Source: Xanthomonas vesicatoria ATCC 35937
GTDB lineage: Bacteria > Pseudomonadota > Gammaproteobacteria > Xanthomonadales > Xanthomonadaceae
DNA length: 64,000 nucleotides
Direction: 5' to 3'
Assembly: GCF_001908725.1 (NCBI RefSeq)
Contig: NZ_CP018725.1
Coordinates: forward strand, 372,001-436,000
Below the pieces are notes generated by a model. The model was given only the letters and a program-made list of their open reading frames with translations. It did not search any database and was not told the DNA's origin. Position numbers and translations under genes: made by a program. This document shows positions 29,101 to 36,627 of the stretch, one piece after another (positions within the stretch are counted from its first letter, which is position 1; each line of letters begins with the position of its first letter).

Positions 29101-30333
29101 CGTGCAGCCGACCTGCCGCTGTTCACCGAGATTCCGGTGATCAACGCCGCCGGCGGGCTCACCGGGCAATTCACAAACGTCTTCTCCGATTATGCGTTTA
29201 TCGACCCCAACGTCAGCACCAGCGCAACCGGGTTGTCGGTGTCGCTGGGACGCAATACCGTCGGCATGGTGGATGCGGTGACCACGCCCAACCAGCAGTC
29301 CACTGCCGCTGCGGTCGATGGCCTGTCGATCAATAGCCCGGTGTATCAGGCCGTGGTGCGTCTGCCGGACGACCCGCAGGCCGTCGCCACCGCCTTCGCA
29401 TCGCTGTCGGGGGAAAGCCATGCCAGTACCGCAACCGCCATGCTGGACAGCCGCTTTCTCAACAGCGGCATCGGCAGCCATCTACGCGGTGACAGCCAGG
29501 ACACCCGCATCGGCGACACCACCGTGTGGATCACCGGGCGTAGCCTGCCCAACCGTGTCGACGGCGATGCCAATGCGATTTCGGTGCGCCGCGAAGACAA
29601 CGGCATCATGGCCGGTGCAGAGCGCCGCATCGGCGAGCGCAGCGTGTTCGGTGTGGCGGTGGGTAGCCAGGACATCGAAAGCTGGTCGCGCGAATGGGGC
29701 GATCGCGCCGATATCGATGGCACACATGTCGGTGTGTATGGGCAGGCCGATTGGTCCGCGTTTTCGCTACAGGGCGCTGTGGACTATGCGGACTACAGCG
29801 TGGACGGCACGCGTCGGGTGATGCTGCCCGGCGTGCTCGAAGAACGCCTCAGCAGCGAATACGATGCCACTGCCGTGACCGTGTCGTTGGAGGCGTCGTG
29901 GAATCTGCGCACCGCCAATGCGGTATATAGCCCCTTCATTGCCGCCGACTACACCCATCTGAAGACCGACGGATTCGTTGAGCGCGGCGGGATCGCCGGG
30001 CTGTCGGTGGACAGTGCCAAGGACGAGTTCACCACCAGTACCCTGGGTGTGCGCGGACGTTGGGAGCTTGGTCAGCAGGCCGCACTCTATGCTTCGGTGG
30101 GGTGGCGGCACGCGTTCGGTGATCGCGCGGTGCAGCGTTCGGCGGGCTTCATCGGCACCGACTCGGAGTTTTCGGTGCAAAGCGTCACGCTGGCCAAGAA
30201 TGCCGCCATCGGCGAGTTGGGCGTCAGCCTGATCACCTCGCCCAACAGCCGCATGTCGCTGTCGTTGCAGGGACTCGATGGCGATGGACAGACCGCGTAT
30301 GGCGGGCAGGTGACCTGGGGCTGGAGTTTCTGA
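20134..30333 (+). CDS. Giant autotransporter adhesin with PATR-type repeats
   Basis: This 3,399-residue type V secreted protein starts with an extended signal peptide (MNRAFALVWNAAIGNWVV, then an RRRRK stretch and a hydrophobic core ending near LAWGA). The start at 20134 is fixed by this ESPR and by GGGGAA upstream. The passenger (about 60-3100) is built of beta-helix repeats of the passenger-associated transport type, such as GTLTLGGANTYSGGTTL. There are about twelve ~85-residue units, then two ~550-residue duplicated blocks, then five 64-residue SLQG units. Residues about 3115-3399 form the autotransporter beta-barrel, ending in WSF with terminal Phe. Only a few cysteines are present. Probable role is surface adhesion or aggregation; the ligand is unknown. 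Confidence 0.93.
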   Translation: MNRAFALVWNAAIGNWVVTHELVRRRRKPGATRRALPSLVVLAVGATAPGLAWGACTPALPAAGATVTCSGLPATSNAFSSSANNLTVNVASGTQMTAGLLGGTAIALGGTNATLNNNGTIDPSVLGLLSVLSTGVTMGNASSTSVVANNLAGGSIYGTGGLLGANLLNLDGMALGMTSASNGVVQINNAGLISSRTLLNLSVLGADTPVIAVSGGGTVNAVNSGTIDGRVGFQSSATGNSFVNSGTINGSVSMGANSTNTFTAVTGGSINSAGGLGLELLGPGGLLSFARTGVVDGGAGGTNTLILQNSATGTGSGVTGAGVASTDQYINFGSLRVNSGTWALGGASNFGNSVLNGGVLQFALPAQLGTAITANGGTLEATAAGLTLAPAGGITLATGGLTVQGANALTIGSTLTGTGALTKAGTGGLNLTGSNTFSGGVNLSGGTLTAGNNAALGTGTVTASGGSLLAGTALNLTNAFVLNSNLGIGGTNTVRLGGVVSGVGALNKTGTGTLTLGGANTYSGGTTLSAGTTVLETSGALGTGTVTAAGGLLDTTAPLTLNNAFALNTTLGLGASGNALTLTGALAGTGGINKTGTGTLTLNGANTYGGGTTLAAGTLQLGTATALGNGALNVTGASSLSTGASLAVTNAVNLAGPLTWTGAQALTLGGAINGSGSLIKSGAGDLTLTNVNGYTGGTTLSNGRLVVGSNAALGTGTLTASGGVLDASTAATLGNTIALTGILGVASNGTALNLSGSISGTGALSKLGTGTLTLGGLNTYSGGTTLAGGTLQVTNNGALGSGALSLGGNANLQGTTPTTLANAIALNSNTLTLNGAQALTLGGGISGTGSLVKTGSGDLTLSGNNLYAGGTLLSAGKLVVGSDTALGAGALTAAAGTTLDNVAVSTLANAIALTGLVSIGGSNALTLTGGISGVGSLDKLGPASLTLSGNNTYTGGTLLTAGSLVLGSDAALGTGSLTVAGGQLDSTAARVLANDIVLNADLLLGGSQDLVLNGGVSGAGGLVKNGGAALTLTGANTFAGGVDLNAGALLIDSGAALGSGALSAANGTQLQATTAATVGNDVVLNGALSLTGNNALDLTGTVSGAGSLIKQGSGALTLTGNNGYAGGTLLNAGSLIIGSDTALGSGALIAADGTLLSAAIAATLQNAVTVNGALAIDGQALTLNGVIDGAGSLIKTGTQTLTLAGNNTWGGGLQLQAGGVVVGNDAALGTGTLTAAGGTTLDATTAVALANALALNGALTLPGTQDITLDGVVSGIGSLAKQGAATLTLGNANTFSGGVTLDAGRLVLGNAAALGVGGLVVSGASELDANTVLAVGNSVQLNSQLSLIGSNDLALNGAISGTGSLVKNGTTTVSLNGSNTYSGGTTLNAGTIAVGADNALGTGSLSVTGDSVLSNAIAVALSNGIDLSAALTVDNTADMLASGTISGAGALTKTGLGTLTLSGNNTNTGPLAIQAGTVVASTAASLGNASNVDVAAGASLNLTNGGLINALTGAGSVDTDAGATLQLGSGNFAGSLGGGGNLDKVGPGTVNLLGTSVTGGATQVSGGILDVVGSLGTSALNVVAGGTLTGTGPSGSIGSDVTIGNGGRLALSSGSSLSMGGLTLAPGAVMDVSLAAPSTTRLLAVNGNLTLDGTLNVIDIGGFGTGVYRLIDYTGLLTNNGVLFGSIPGSVDISQLALQTAIGQQINLVVTAPGSIVQFWDGVQTTANGTVDGGSGVWGATTNWTGQDGSANSTWQGDFAVFSGTAGTVGVQGAQSVGGLQFATDGYLLNDAGAGTLAVANSLTAIRVDPGATATIDVAISGPGGVQKLDTGTLVLDAANSYTGGTSLAGGTLVLGDAQALGTGTLTAAAGTNLDSNQVLAVGNAVVLDGALNLLGSNNLTLAGSVSGAGSLIKNGATTLTLDGSNSYVGGSVLNAGTLAVGSNTALGVGSLSVLGNSTLSNAIALALGNSVNLGADLTIASAADLALTSTLSGTGALTKTGLGTLTLAGANSFSGPVAVQAGVLATSATGNLGATSTVDVAAGAGLSLGSSAALGAVTGLGAVDILGGNTLQLGVNNAGGTFAGSLSGAGNLDKVGTGTLQLTGTSVLGGITQVLGGTLDVDGALASAGGLNVGAGGSLSGSGVVDAAVTLNDGGRLVVSSGALLTTGSLSMASNATLDAFLGIPSQTGVLAVNGDLTLDGTLSITDIGGFGTGVYRLIDYSGALTDNGLGIGTLPGTIDPTQLTLQTALAQQVNVVVLAPGSNVQFWDGAQTVANGSIDGGSAAWTAGGTNWTSIDGLTNDTWQNSFAVFAGTAGTVGVQGTQGITGMQFVTDGYVLSDGGAGGLSANAANTIIRVDPGVTGTIDVAIGGAGALQKLDTGTLVLDAANSYTGGTSLGGGTLVLGDAQALGTGALTAAAGTSLDSNQAVAVGNAVILDGALNLLGSNDLSLSGPVSGAGGLIKNGTSTLTLTGNNSYVGGTVLNAGTLAVGSNTALGSGPLSVTGDSVLSNAVAAALGNAVNLGAALTVDNPADLTLAGAIGGSGALIKTNTGTLTLDGGNTYTGGTTVNAGTLAGNSASLQGAIVDNATVVFNQAADGVFSGSITGTGNVVKDGAGALLLNGANGYSGGTTIAAGSLIGDSTSVQGDIVNNAALVFNQTTGGVYAGVVSGTGSLEKAGSGTLQLTGANSYTGGTLVSAGSLIGTTDSLQGDVVDNATLVFDQAADGTFTGVVSGTGTVVKQGAGALTLAAANTYSGGTTVAAGTLQGTTTSLQGNILDNAVLVFDQADDGSFAGSVSGSGALIKNGTGAVTLDGANTYLGGTTINAGTLIGNTGSLQGDIVNNSTLTFLQNSNGTYAGRLFGVGRFVKLGTGTLLLTANSSSFTGPTEVNAGTLSVGNPANPGAAIGGPVSVGPGGTLTGSGSIGSLSTSGGTVAIGGGNGTIGVGGDATIGTGSTLQVTPGAGGVVAPLAVGGAATVAPGSTLVLVRAADLPLFTEIPVINAAGGLTGQFTNVFSDYAFIDPNVSTSATGLSVSLGRNTVGMVDAVTTPNQQSTAAAVDGLSINSPVYQAVVRLPDDPQAVATAFASLSGESHASTATAMLDSRFLNSGIGSHLRGDSQDTRIGDTTVWITGRSLPNRVDGDANAISVRREDNGIMAGAERRIGERSVFGVAVGSQDIESWSREWGDRADIDGTHVGVYGQADWSAFSLQGAVDYADYSVDGTRRVMLPGVLEERLSSEYDATAVTVSLEASWNLRTANAVYSPFIAADYTHLKTDGFVERGGIAGLSVDSAKDEFTTSTLGVRGRWELGQQAALYASVGWRHAFGDRAVQRSAGFIGTDSEFSVQSVTLAKNAAIGELGVSLITSPNSRMSLSLQGLDGDGQTAYGGQVTWGWSF
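21430..24300 (+). repeat. Tandem ~255-260 bp repeats inside the adhesin gene
   Basis: Twelve copies of the anchor 'N-x-(Y/F)-x-GG-x-x-L-x-x-G ... ALG-x-G' occur near 21430, 21690, 21945, 22205, 22465, 22725, 22985, 23245, 23500, 23755, 24010 and 24268. Each unit encodes about 85 residues. Copies are diverged at the DNA level, so they are old or under selection for variation. Confidence 0.85.
24241..27531 (+). repeat. Two consecutive ~1.65-kb duplicated blocks inside the adhesin gene
   Basis: Shared landmarks recur at fixed offsets. GGFGTGVYRLIDY is at 25117 and 26764 (offset 1647). VQFWDG is near 25280 and 26930 (1647). LDTGTLVLDAANSYTGGTS is near 25618 and 27268 (1650). A partial third copy starts at about 27532. 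The period is 549-550 codons. Some stretches within the copies are close to identical, so this duplication is younger than the short repeats. Confidence 0.85.
27874..28833 (+). repeat. Five 192-bp in-phase repeats inside the adhesin gene
   Basis: Units begin with S-(L/V)-QG at 27874, 28066, 28258, 28450 and 28642, exactly 192 bp (64 codons) apart. Each has the pattern SLQGDIVDNATLVF, then a Q-rich turn, then GGTT-x-x-AGTL. This array is next to the beta-domain side of the passenger. Confidence 0.88.
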
Positions 30334-30355
30334 TCGGCTCTACGCAGTGAACGCC

Positions 30356-30380
30356 AAAGCCCCGGCATGCCGGGGCTTTT
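30356..30380 (+). terminator. Rho-independent terminator after the adhesin gene
   Basis: AAAGCCCCGG and CCGGGGCTTT flank a CATG centre, followed by T residues. It starts 23 bases after the stop codon. Confidence 0.88.
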
Positions 30381-30674
30381 GTTGTGTGCCGATCCGCCTG
30401 GTCAGGCGCGCACCAAGACGTCGTCGTCGACTAGCGCAAGCGTGTCCGTACCCACGAGCACGCAGGGGCGGGTGACCGTGGGGCGGGATCAACGATAGAT
30501 CACGGCGATAACCCGCATGGCAACATCGCGCATCGATCGGACGCAAAAGTTTTCAGGCGTTTTTCTGCATCCCGCTGCATCGCCCCGAGCAACTTCGTCG
30601 CATTGCAGCCGCATCGGGACACATGCACACAGGGGTGCCGGCCATGGGCTGCGCGCTTCGACAAGCCAGACGCA

Positions 30675-30702
30675 CGAAGGCCCCGGCGTGCCGGGGCCTT
30701 CG
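30675..30702 (-). terminator. Strong hairpin after the protease autotransporter
   Basis: A perfect 12-bp stem (30675-30686 with 30691-30702) around a 4-base loop lies 58 bases beyond the minus-strand stop codon. It lacks a clean U tract on that strand but is the only hairpin available for the gene. The 427-bp gap between the two autotransporter genes contains nothing else I recognise. Confidence 0.6.
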
Positions 30703-30760
30703 TCGTCGCCGGCGTTACACGGCCAGCGGATGCTGTCGCGTCACCGCCGCCATCGCTGGA

Positions 30761-33520
30761 TCAGAACTGCCAGCGCAGACCGACATTGGCGTTGATGCTG
30801 TTGGAATCGGAACGACCACGCTCGGCACCTACATTGCCGTACAGCGAGAACGCGTCGTTGACCTGATAACGCACGCCGACCGAGGCGCGCACGGCCTGCT
30901 TCGACACCGGCGTCCCGGCAACGTTGAAGCGCGCCTCCGGCAAGCCGGTGAACCAGGCGGTAAAGTCGGCGTTGGGGTTGCCCAGCAACGAGCGGTAGGC
31001 GACCAGACCATCGAAGCCCCACTTGCCGCGTGCCAGATGACCGCGCACGCCCACCTCGCCATATCCCGCGCGCAAGGTGTCGCTACCGGCGCTCAGGCCC
31101 AGACCGGTCAGCGATGCTTCGCTGAAGGCGTCCTGGGTCTGGCTGACCACGCCTGCAGCGACGAAAGGCGACAGCCCGGCATGCGGCAGCAGGCCGACTT
31201 CCGCACGCAGCGACCAGTTGGTGTCGTGGCGACGGTCCTGCAAGCGCTCGCCGACGCTGCCGGCCTGCACGTTGCGCTCGGTGTCCACATTGCTCATGCC
31301 ATACGAACCGATGCCCGACACATACGCCTGGCCGATGGGCTGATACAGATACGCGGTCATCGCATAACGGTCCGCGCGCAGACGGCTGGCCGATGCATCG
31401 ATGTGCGCGCGGTCCTGGCCAGAGGTCACCGCCGCGCCCACGACCGTGCCGGCATTGCCGACCGGCAGGTCCACGCCGAAGGTGGTGGCTTGCTGGGTGT
31501 AGTCGGCCGAGGCGAACCCGCTGCGGCTCAGATCGCCATCCAGGTAGCTGCCCTGCATCCAGGTGGTCAGCGTGGTGGTGTCGGCCAGGTAGGGCAGGCG
31601 GTCGGCAGCCACGCGTGCATCGTTGAGTGCCGACTGGAAGCCCAGCGTGCGCTCGATGCCATGCACCTGGCCGGCCAGGGTCGGCAGCGATGCGGCGACC
31701 TGTGCGTTGGATGCCGCCAGCAGCGAGCCGGTGGCGCTGATCAGACCACCCAGGTTTGCGGTGTCGCCGGAGGCCACGCGGGTGTCCAGCACCTTGACCA
31801 GCGCATCGGCCTGCGCGGCACCGTTGACCACGGCCTGCGGCGCACCGGCGGCTTGCGCGCTGGCGGCTGCCGCATTGCGGGTCAGGGTTGCGGTGACGGT
31901 GGTCGGATCGTAGGCAAGCGACGCGGTCCAGAAGAAATTGTTGGCGTACTGCACACGGTCGAACGTGCCTTGCAGGACCCCGGCGTTGACGATCCTCTCG
32001 CTACTGCCCACGGTGTAGCCCGCCGCTTCCGGCAGCAACAGCAGATTGCCTTTCAGGCTGGCCACACCGGTGACGGTCAGGCCCTTGCCCAACTCGATGG
32101 CGGTGGTGCCGGTGGTGTTGACCAGGCTGTAGCCGCCGTTGATCACGCCGCCGCGCGACTCGAAGGTGGCCGAGTTGGCGACCAGAAGATCCGAGCGCAG
32201 GCTGCCGGACAGCGCGAGCACACCATCAGCGACAGTGGTGCCGCCGGTATAGCTATTGTTCCCGCTCAGGGTGAGTTTGCCGCTGCCGTTCTTGGTCAGG
32301 CTGCCGCTGCCGGAAATATCGTTGCTGAAGGTGCTGTCGTAGCCCGCACCCACATTGGCCGCCCAGTTGCTGGCGAACTGGCCCGGACCCTTGATCGCCT
32401 TGGCCGCGTTGACCAGGCCCCAGCCATACAGCGCATCCACGCCCGGGTCGCCCAGGTCGGTAGCGGTGGTCAACAGGGTCTGCTGCAGGTTGGAGGCGCT
32501 CATCCACGGATACACGCCCAATACCTGCGCCGCGACGCCGCTGACCGCAGCGGTGGAGAACGAGGTGCCGGCGACCTGGCCCTGCAATTCGGTGCCGGCC
32601 AGCGCCGGCGCGGTGAAGCTGCCCGGTGCCACCAGGCACCATTGCGCAGCGGCGCCGCAATGATTGGAATAGCTGGTCAGGCCGGCCGGATTGCCGGCGC
32701 TGTCGATATTGATCGCGCCCACCGCCAGCCAGTTGTTGCGCACACTGGCTTCCTGCACCGGCGTTGCCGCCGGGTACGAGGCTTCGGCGGCGCCCTCGTT
32801 GCCTGTCGAGGCGACGATCAGCGCGTCTGCCTGCACCAGCGGTGTCAGCGCAAACCGCCAGGCCGCTGCCGCGTTCGCGCTGCCGGCGGCGTCGGCATAC
32901 GAGGCCCCCAGCGACAGGTTGGCGATGCGGACGCCGGAGGCGGCCAGATCCACCGCAGCGCGGCGGGCCTGCTGGGTGCCGCAGGAATTCTCGGCGCAGA
33001 TACGTGCATAGAACAGGTCCGCATCCGGAGCCACACCACCGGCAAAGCCGTCCTGCGCCGAGCCCAGCACCAGCGCCGAGACGATCGTGCCATGGCCGCG
33101 CAGCGCATTGGACGAGGACTCGGGCGTGCCCGGGCTGGCGGTGTAGTCGGTGAAGCCATCGACCTTGCCGGCAATCGGCGCGTAACTCGGCACCAGGTTG
33201 TCGTCCAGCACCGCCAGCTTCACGCCCTGGCCGCGGGCACCGGCCTGTTGCGCCAGATCGGCATTGATCGGCACCAGCAGATTGCTGCCAACGCCTTGAT
33301 AGCGGGTAGGCGCAGGCGTCGGAACCGGCGCGGTCTTGGGCAGCGGGTCGGAGGTGGTGCCTGGAGTGGTGGGGGTGGTGGGTGCGGTCGGCGTGGGTGC
33401 CGGCGCAATCACGGTGCTCTGCGGCGGATCATTGCGGACGTTGCCGCCGCCACCGCCGCCGCCACATGCGGTCAGGACGAGACAGGAGGCGATGGTGGTT
33501 GCAAGTAGCGAGCGATTCAT
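30761..33520 (-). CDS. Lipobox-bearing subtilisin-like autotransporter protease (NalP/SphB1-like)
   Basis: This 919-residue protein has a signal peptide ending in the lipobox LTAC (Cys19), then seven glycines and a Pro/Thr-rich linker of about 45 residues. An S8 protease domain follows with catalytic Asp106 or Asp107 (AVLDDN), His143 (RGHGT), oxyanion Asn241 (STGNEG) and Ser320 (AGTSFSTA). After about residue 380 there is one PATR unit (KLTLSGNNSYTGGTTV). The last 290 residues form an autotransporter barrel ending in WQF. Lipidated subtilisin autotransporters such as NalP and SphB1 mature other surface proteins. Here it lies convergent to a giant adhesin. A self-release or general protease role is also possible. 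Confidence 0.93.
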   Translation of the reverse strand: MNRSLLATTIASCLVLTACGGGGGGGNVRNDPPQSTVIAPAPTPTAPTTPTTPGTTSDPLPKTAPVPTPAPTRYQGVGSNLLVPINADLAQQAGARGQGVKLAVLDDNLVPSYAPIAGKVDGFTDYTASPGTPESSSNALRGHGTIVSALVLGSAQDGFAGGVAPDADLFYARICAENSCGTQQARRAAVDLAASGVRIANLSLGASYADAAGSANAAAAWRFALTPLVQADALIVASTGNEGAAEASYPAATPVQEASVRNNWLAVGAINIDSAGNPAGLTSYSNHCGAAAQWCLVAPGSFTAPALAGTELQGQVAGTSFSTAAVSGVAAQVLGVYPWMSASNLQQTLLTTATDLGDPGVDALYGWGLVNAAKAIKGPGQFASNWAANVGAGYDSTFSNDISGSGSLTKNGSGKLTLSGNNSYTGGTTVADGVLALSGSLRSDLLVANSATFESRGGVINGGYSLVNTTGTTAIELGKGLTVTGVASLKGNLLLLPEAAGYTVGSSERIVNAGVLQGTFDRVQYANNFFWTASLAYDPTTVTATLTRNAAAASAQAAGAPQAVVNGAAQADALVKVLDTRVASGDTANLGGLISATGSLLAASNAQVAASLPTLAGQVHGIERTLGFQSALNDARVAADRLPYLADTTTLTTWMQGSYLDGDLSRSGFASADYTQQATTFGVDLPVGNAGTVVGAAVTSGQDRAHIDASASRLRADRYAMTAYLYQPIGQAYVSGIGSYGMSNVDTERNVQAGSVGERLQDRRHDTNWSLRAEVGLLPHAGLSPFVAAGVVSQTQDAFSEASLTGLGLSAGSDTLRAGYGEVGVRGHLARGKWGFDGLVAYRSLLGNPNADFTAWFTGLPEARFNVAGTPVSKQAVRASVGVRYQVNDAFSLYGNVGAERGRSDSNSINANVGLRWQF

Positions 33521-35183
33521 AAGATGGGTCGATTCCGTTGGAGGCGCGCCGCTACTGCTGATTCTGGAATTTGGCGCAGAAGGTCCCAGCGCTGGTGGTC
33601 ACCAACGAAGGCGTTTAATTTCACGTGTTATTCACTTCAAACAGCAGCGGTCCGTCCCCTCGGAGTTGCGCTGGCAAAGCACTCGGCAACTCCGCTGATG
33701 CATTCGCCGTGTGCTTGCGGTTTGTTTAACGGCGCTATCCATTCACTCTAAAATCTGAATGGACAGTTGCTATTCAGAGAAAAACGCGTGCGATAGGCGG
33801 CGCCGATTTAATTCATAGCAGAACCGGATAAAGACCCGGCTAGCAGATCGGAATGCAGAAAACTGTCGGACCGAACTCGACAATACAGCGTCGCATTTCG
33901 CAGCGGGCGGCAATCCTAAATGCGATGAAGAACGCAGGTAATCGGGGAATCATGTCAAAGATGTGGGTGAGTTCCCCACATCGTGTAGCGAATTCAACCG
34001 CAAGTTAGTCACTCTAACGGACGCGGCCGTACGCGGGAAGATGTTGAATAATGTCGCTCGCAGCGATGGTTCAAAGCGTCTAGATGACAGTTATAGCCTG
34101 CCGTCGTCGCGATAAAAGTGTCGGAAAGTCGAGCCGGCCAGTCTGGTTCGATTGTGCAAAATTCGCTGTCTAAAGCGCATCGATTTCGCAATCGGTTGCA
34201 TTAAAACTGAATAATTTGAACAATTCCGTTTATTTTTGGAGTGGTTTTTAAATATTTTTCCCGGCGATCGGTGTGGGCTGGCTATTATTTAATGATCGAA
34301 TTTCAATAATCCGGTTGGTTTTCGGCACGAACGCAATAGCGATGACTTTCCTGGGCAAGCGATCGACATTCCCGCATTTAAAGCCTGCAAAGGTTCAGCC
34401 CGCTTGGTGCCGACGCCAGGGAACTCCGCTTCGGCCGTACCGCGACAGACGGCCGAGCCACGGCTGTGAACGTTTGAGCGATTTGCTCAGGCAAGGCCGT
34501 GCGGACTGGAGACCGGATCCATGTTTGCACGACCTGTACGCGCGGCCGTGGCCGATCCCGGCGGCAGCTGGGTAGTGCGTCGCAGGGTATCTGGAGGGCA
34601 CCGGAACACTCGCAAGATCGATCCACCACGCGCACGGGCTCCAAAGGGAGACGGCCACATGCACAAGGAAGCCCGCAGAGGCGCCCGAATGGCGCGTGGA
34701 GTGACCTGGCGCGGCGGGCGGTGGCGCATCGCGATAAGCGACGCGTTCGCAGCGCAAGCCACGCAGCGTCGGATCCCCGGTTCAAGCTGCGCTCTGGCCG
34801 TGCGCGGTGGCCGTCGCTGTTTCCAGGGCAGATGCGTACCGCAGCCTGCCAGCAGCCGATGGCGATGGATGGCGCCGCCAGGCGGCGCCTCGCCGCTTGC
34901 CTGCCAACTCGCTGATCTGCGGAGTATGTTGAGGTTGCCGCAGGCGAGCGGGCAACCGCAGGCGCTGGCGAGCGCCTGCAATCGTGGCAGTGCGGAGCGC
35001 GGCGCAGATCGGCAGCAACCCGACCGAGCGACACATCGGCCAAGGAATCAGAGCGCCGTCATTCCTGTGCCGCGCGCCGTGCCGCCTGCGTGCAGGTCGC
35101 TCTCGGCCACGCGACGGCACATCGGGCCAATCGCCTGCTTGGCGGCTGCGTCAGCCAGCGGCTGCATCACGTGGGTAGCACCC
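33521..35183. other. 1.66-kb gene-free region, AT-rich in its left half
   Basis: Bases about 33760-34350 are clearly AT-richer than the rest of the window and contain runs such as TTTATTTTTGG. This may be the promoter region of the protease gene or transferred DNA. The right half (34350-35180) is GC-rich with several overlapping open frames, none with a recognised product or a good start. A CTTC-containing stretch near 34530 (HVCTTC in one frame) recalls DUF1636 proteins but does not continue. Confidence 0.5.
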
Positions 35184-35936
35184 TCACTGCGTCTTGGCCA
35201 GGGCGGCCTTGGCGCGGGTGCCGGCAGCTGCACCGACCCGCGTATCCAGCACCTGCGCCAGCGCGTTGAGCTGCGCGCTGCTCACGCCAATGTTCATGCT
35301 GATCTTCAGATGCGACTGCAACTGCGAATCCACACCTTCCAGCGCTGCGAGCATGCTCACCGTTGCCAGTTCGCGGCTCACCCAATCGAGGTTGTCGCGC
35401 GCGAAAATGTCGCCGCACAGATGCGTCTTCAAATAGGTATCGATGGCCGGTGCGAACTCGAACAGGGGACCCGACACCGCTGCACCCACCAGCTGCGTCT
35501 GATTGGCGGTGCCCAATGCAAGCAGATCCTGCCCGGTCGGCACTGGGCCTGGCAGCGTGCCCTGCGCGTCGGCAAGGCCGCGCTGCTGCCGCGCCTGCAC
35601 GACCTGCATTAGTGCCGCCAGTGCGTTGAGGCTGCGCGGAAAGCCGGCATAGGCGTAGACCTGCACCAACACCTCCTTGCATTCGTTGATGGTCAGCCCG
35701 GCCTCCAGACCTGCCTCCAATGCAGTGTTCAAACGGTCGATATCGCCAGTCGCCGCAAACGCGGCAATCGGGGCGATGGCTTGCTGCCGGGGCGACAGAC
35801 TTTCTGAGATGGGCATACCGATGGACTCCGGGGAAGGTGTTGCCGCGGGGGAGGGGGCAACCAAACAAACAACGACCGCGCCGAGAGCGTAGGCCATCAA
35901 ACGAGCGAGCAACGAGGGCCGCTGCACCGACGTCAT
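35184..35936 (-). CDS. Secreted carboxymuconolactone decarboxylase-family protein
   Basis: From the ATG at 35936 the protein has 250 residues. Its N-terminal signal-like segment is LLARLMAYALGAVVVCLV, followed by SPAAT, so export to the periplasm is likely. Two CMD-type helical repeats follow: LEAGLTINECKEVLVQVYAYAGFPRSLNAL, which lacks the CxxC of AhpD, and a second repeat with SRELATVSMLAALEGVDSQLQSHL. A TTG at 35981 with AGGAG upstream is a possible longer start. Secreted CMD proteins are common near redox genes; the substrate is unknown. Confidence 0.82.
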   Translation of the reverse strand: MTSVQRPSLLARLMAYALGAVVVCLVAPSPAATPSPESIGMPISESLSPRQQAIAPIAAFAATGDIDRLNTALEAGLEAGLTINECKEVLVQVYAYAGFPRSLNALAALMQVVQARQQRGLADAQGTLPGPVPTGQDLLALGTANQTQLVGAAVSGPLFEFAPAIDTYLKTHLCGDIFARDNLDWVSRELATVSMLAALEGVDSQLQSHLKISMNIGVSSAQLNALAQVLDTRVGAAAGTRAKAALAKTQ

Positions 35937-36627
35937 CGCTCTCTTACATTCAGATTTAGGGATCGCTGTGCTGAAATCCAAGCGTCATCTCCTCATGGTC
36001 ATGCGATAGCCGCAGGCCTGCGCGGCTGCGCGATGCGCCATGGACACACGCTGCGAGGCGCGCCAAGGCATGGCGCCAGCATGCGGTATCGGTATCGTCG
36101 TTCCATCCGCGTGCGCTGCATGCAGTTATGAGATGCGCTCATTACCGCGTGGCGTTGAAGGCGTGATGCGGTGAGATCACGGAAGAGCGGTTAACAGATC
36201 CTTGCGAGCAGTCCTCAGCTGGATGCGGGCGGTGTAATCAGAACCGGTGTGTTCGAGTGGTCCACGCCACACCGAGCACCGGCCGTGCCTGCCTGGCAGG
36301 TGCACACTAGGCTGTTGTTCTCAATCGCAGCTGCCATCTGCACTCAGCACTCTATGACTTGTGGTCGGTGTGCCGGCCCAGTGGTCGTGTGGCGGGATCA
36401 GCGGCGAGGTGTCTGGTCGAACTGCGCTGGCGAGGACGGATGGATGCCAACCGCACGGCGGTGCCAGGCGGCCTTGCAGCATCGCCAAGCGCACCCGTGC
36501 ACGGCGGGCGCCTGCAACAATGCGTTCATGGCATGGGCAGAAACACCGCATCCGATATCGTCTTGCTCATCACACGCCAGCTGGCAGCATCGGGGCACGT
36601 TTCGCCATTGTCCCCAATGAGTCCGCC
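35937..36627. other. Intergenic region, no gene recognised
   Basis: About 690 bp between divergent genes. Several short open frames cross it but none has a credible start or similarity. It should contain the promoters of the CMD gene and of the DUF2231 operon. Confidence 0.45.

Noticed and set aside
30623..33508. 961-codon plus-strand open frame opposite the protease autotransporter
   Set aside because: The minus frame has a signal peptide, catalytic triad and barrel domain; the plus frame has no recognisable domain.
34499..34915. Open frame starting MRTGDRIHVCTTC, reminiscent of DUF1636 metal-binding proteins
   Set aside because: Similarity stops after HVCTTC. The later conserved cysteines and YVFGDL-like end are missing in all three frames.
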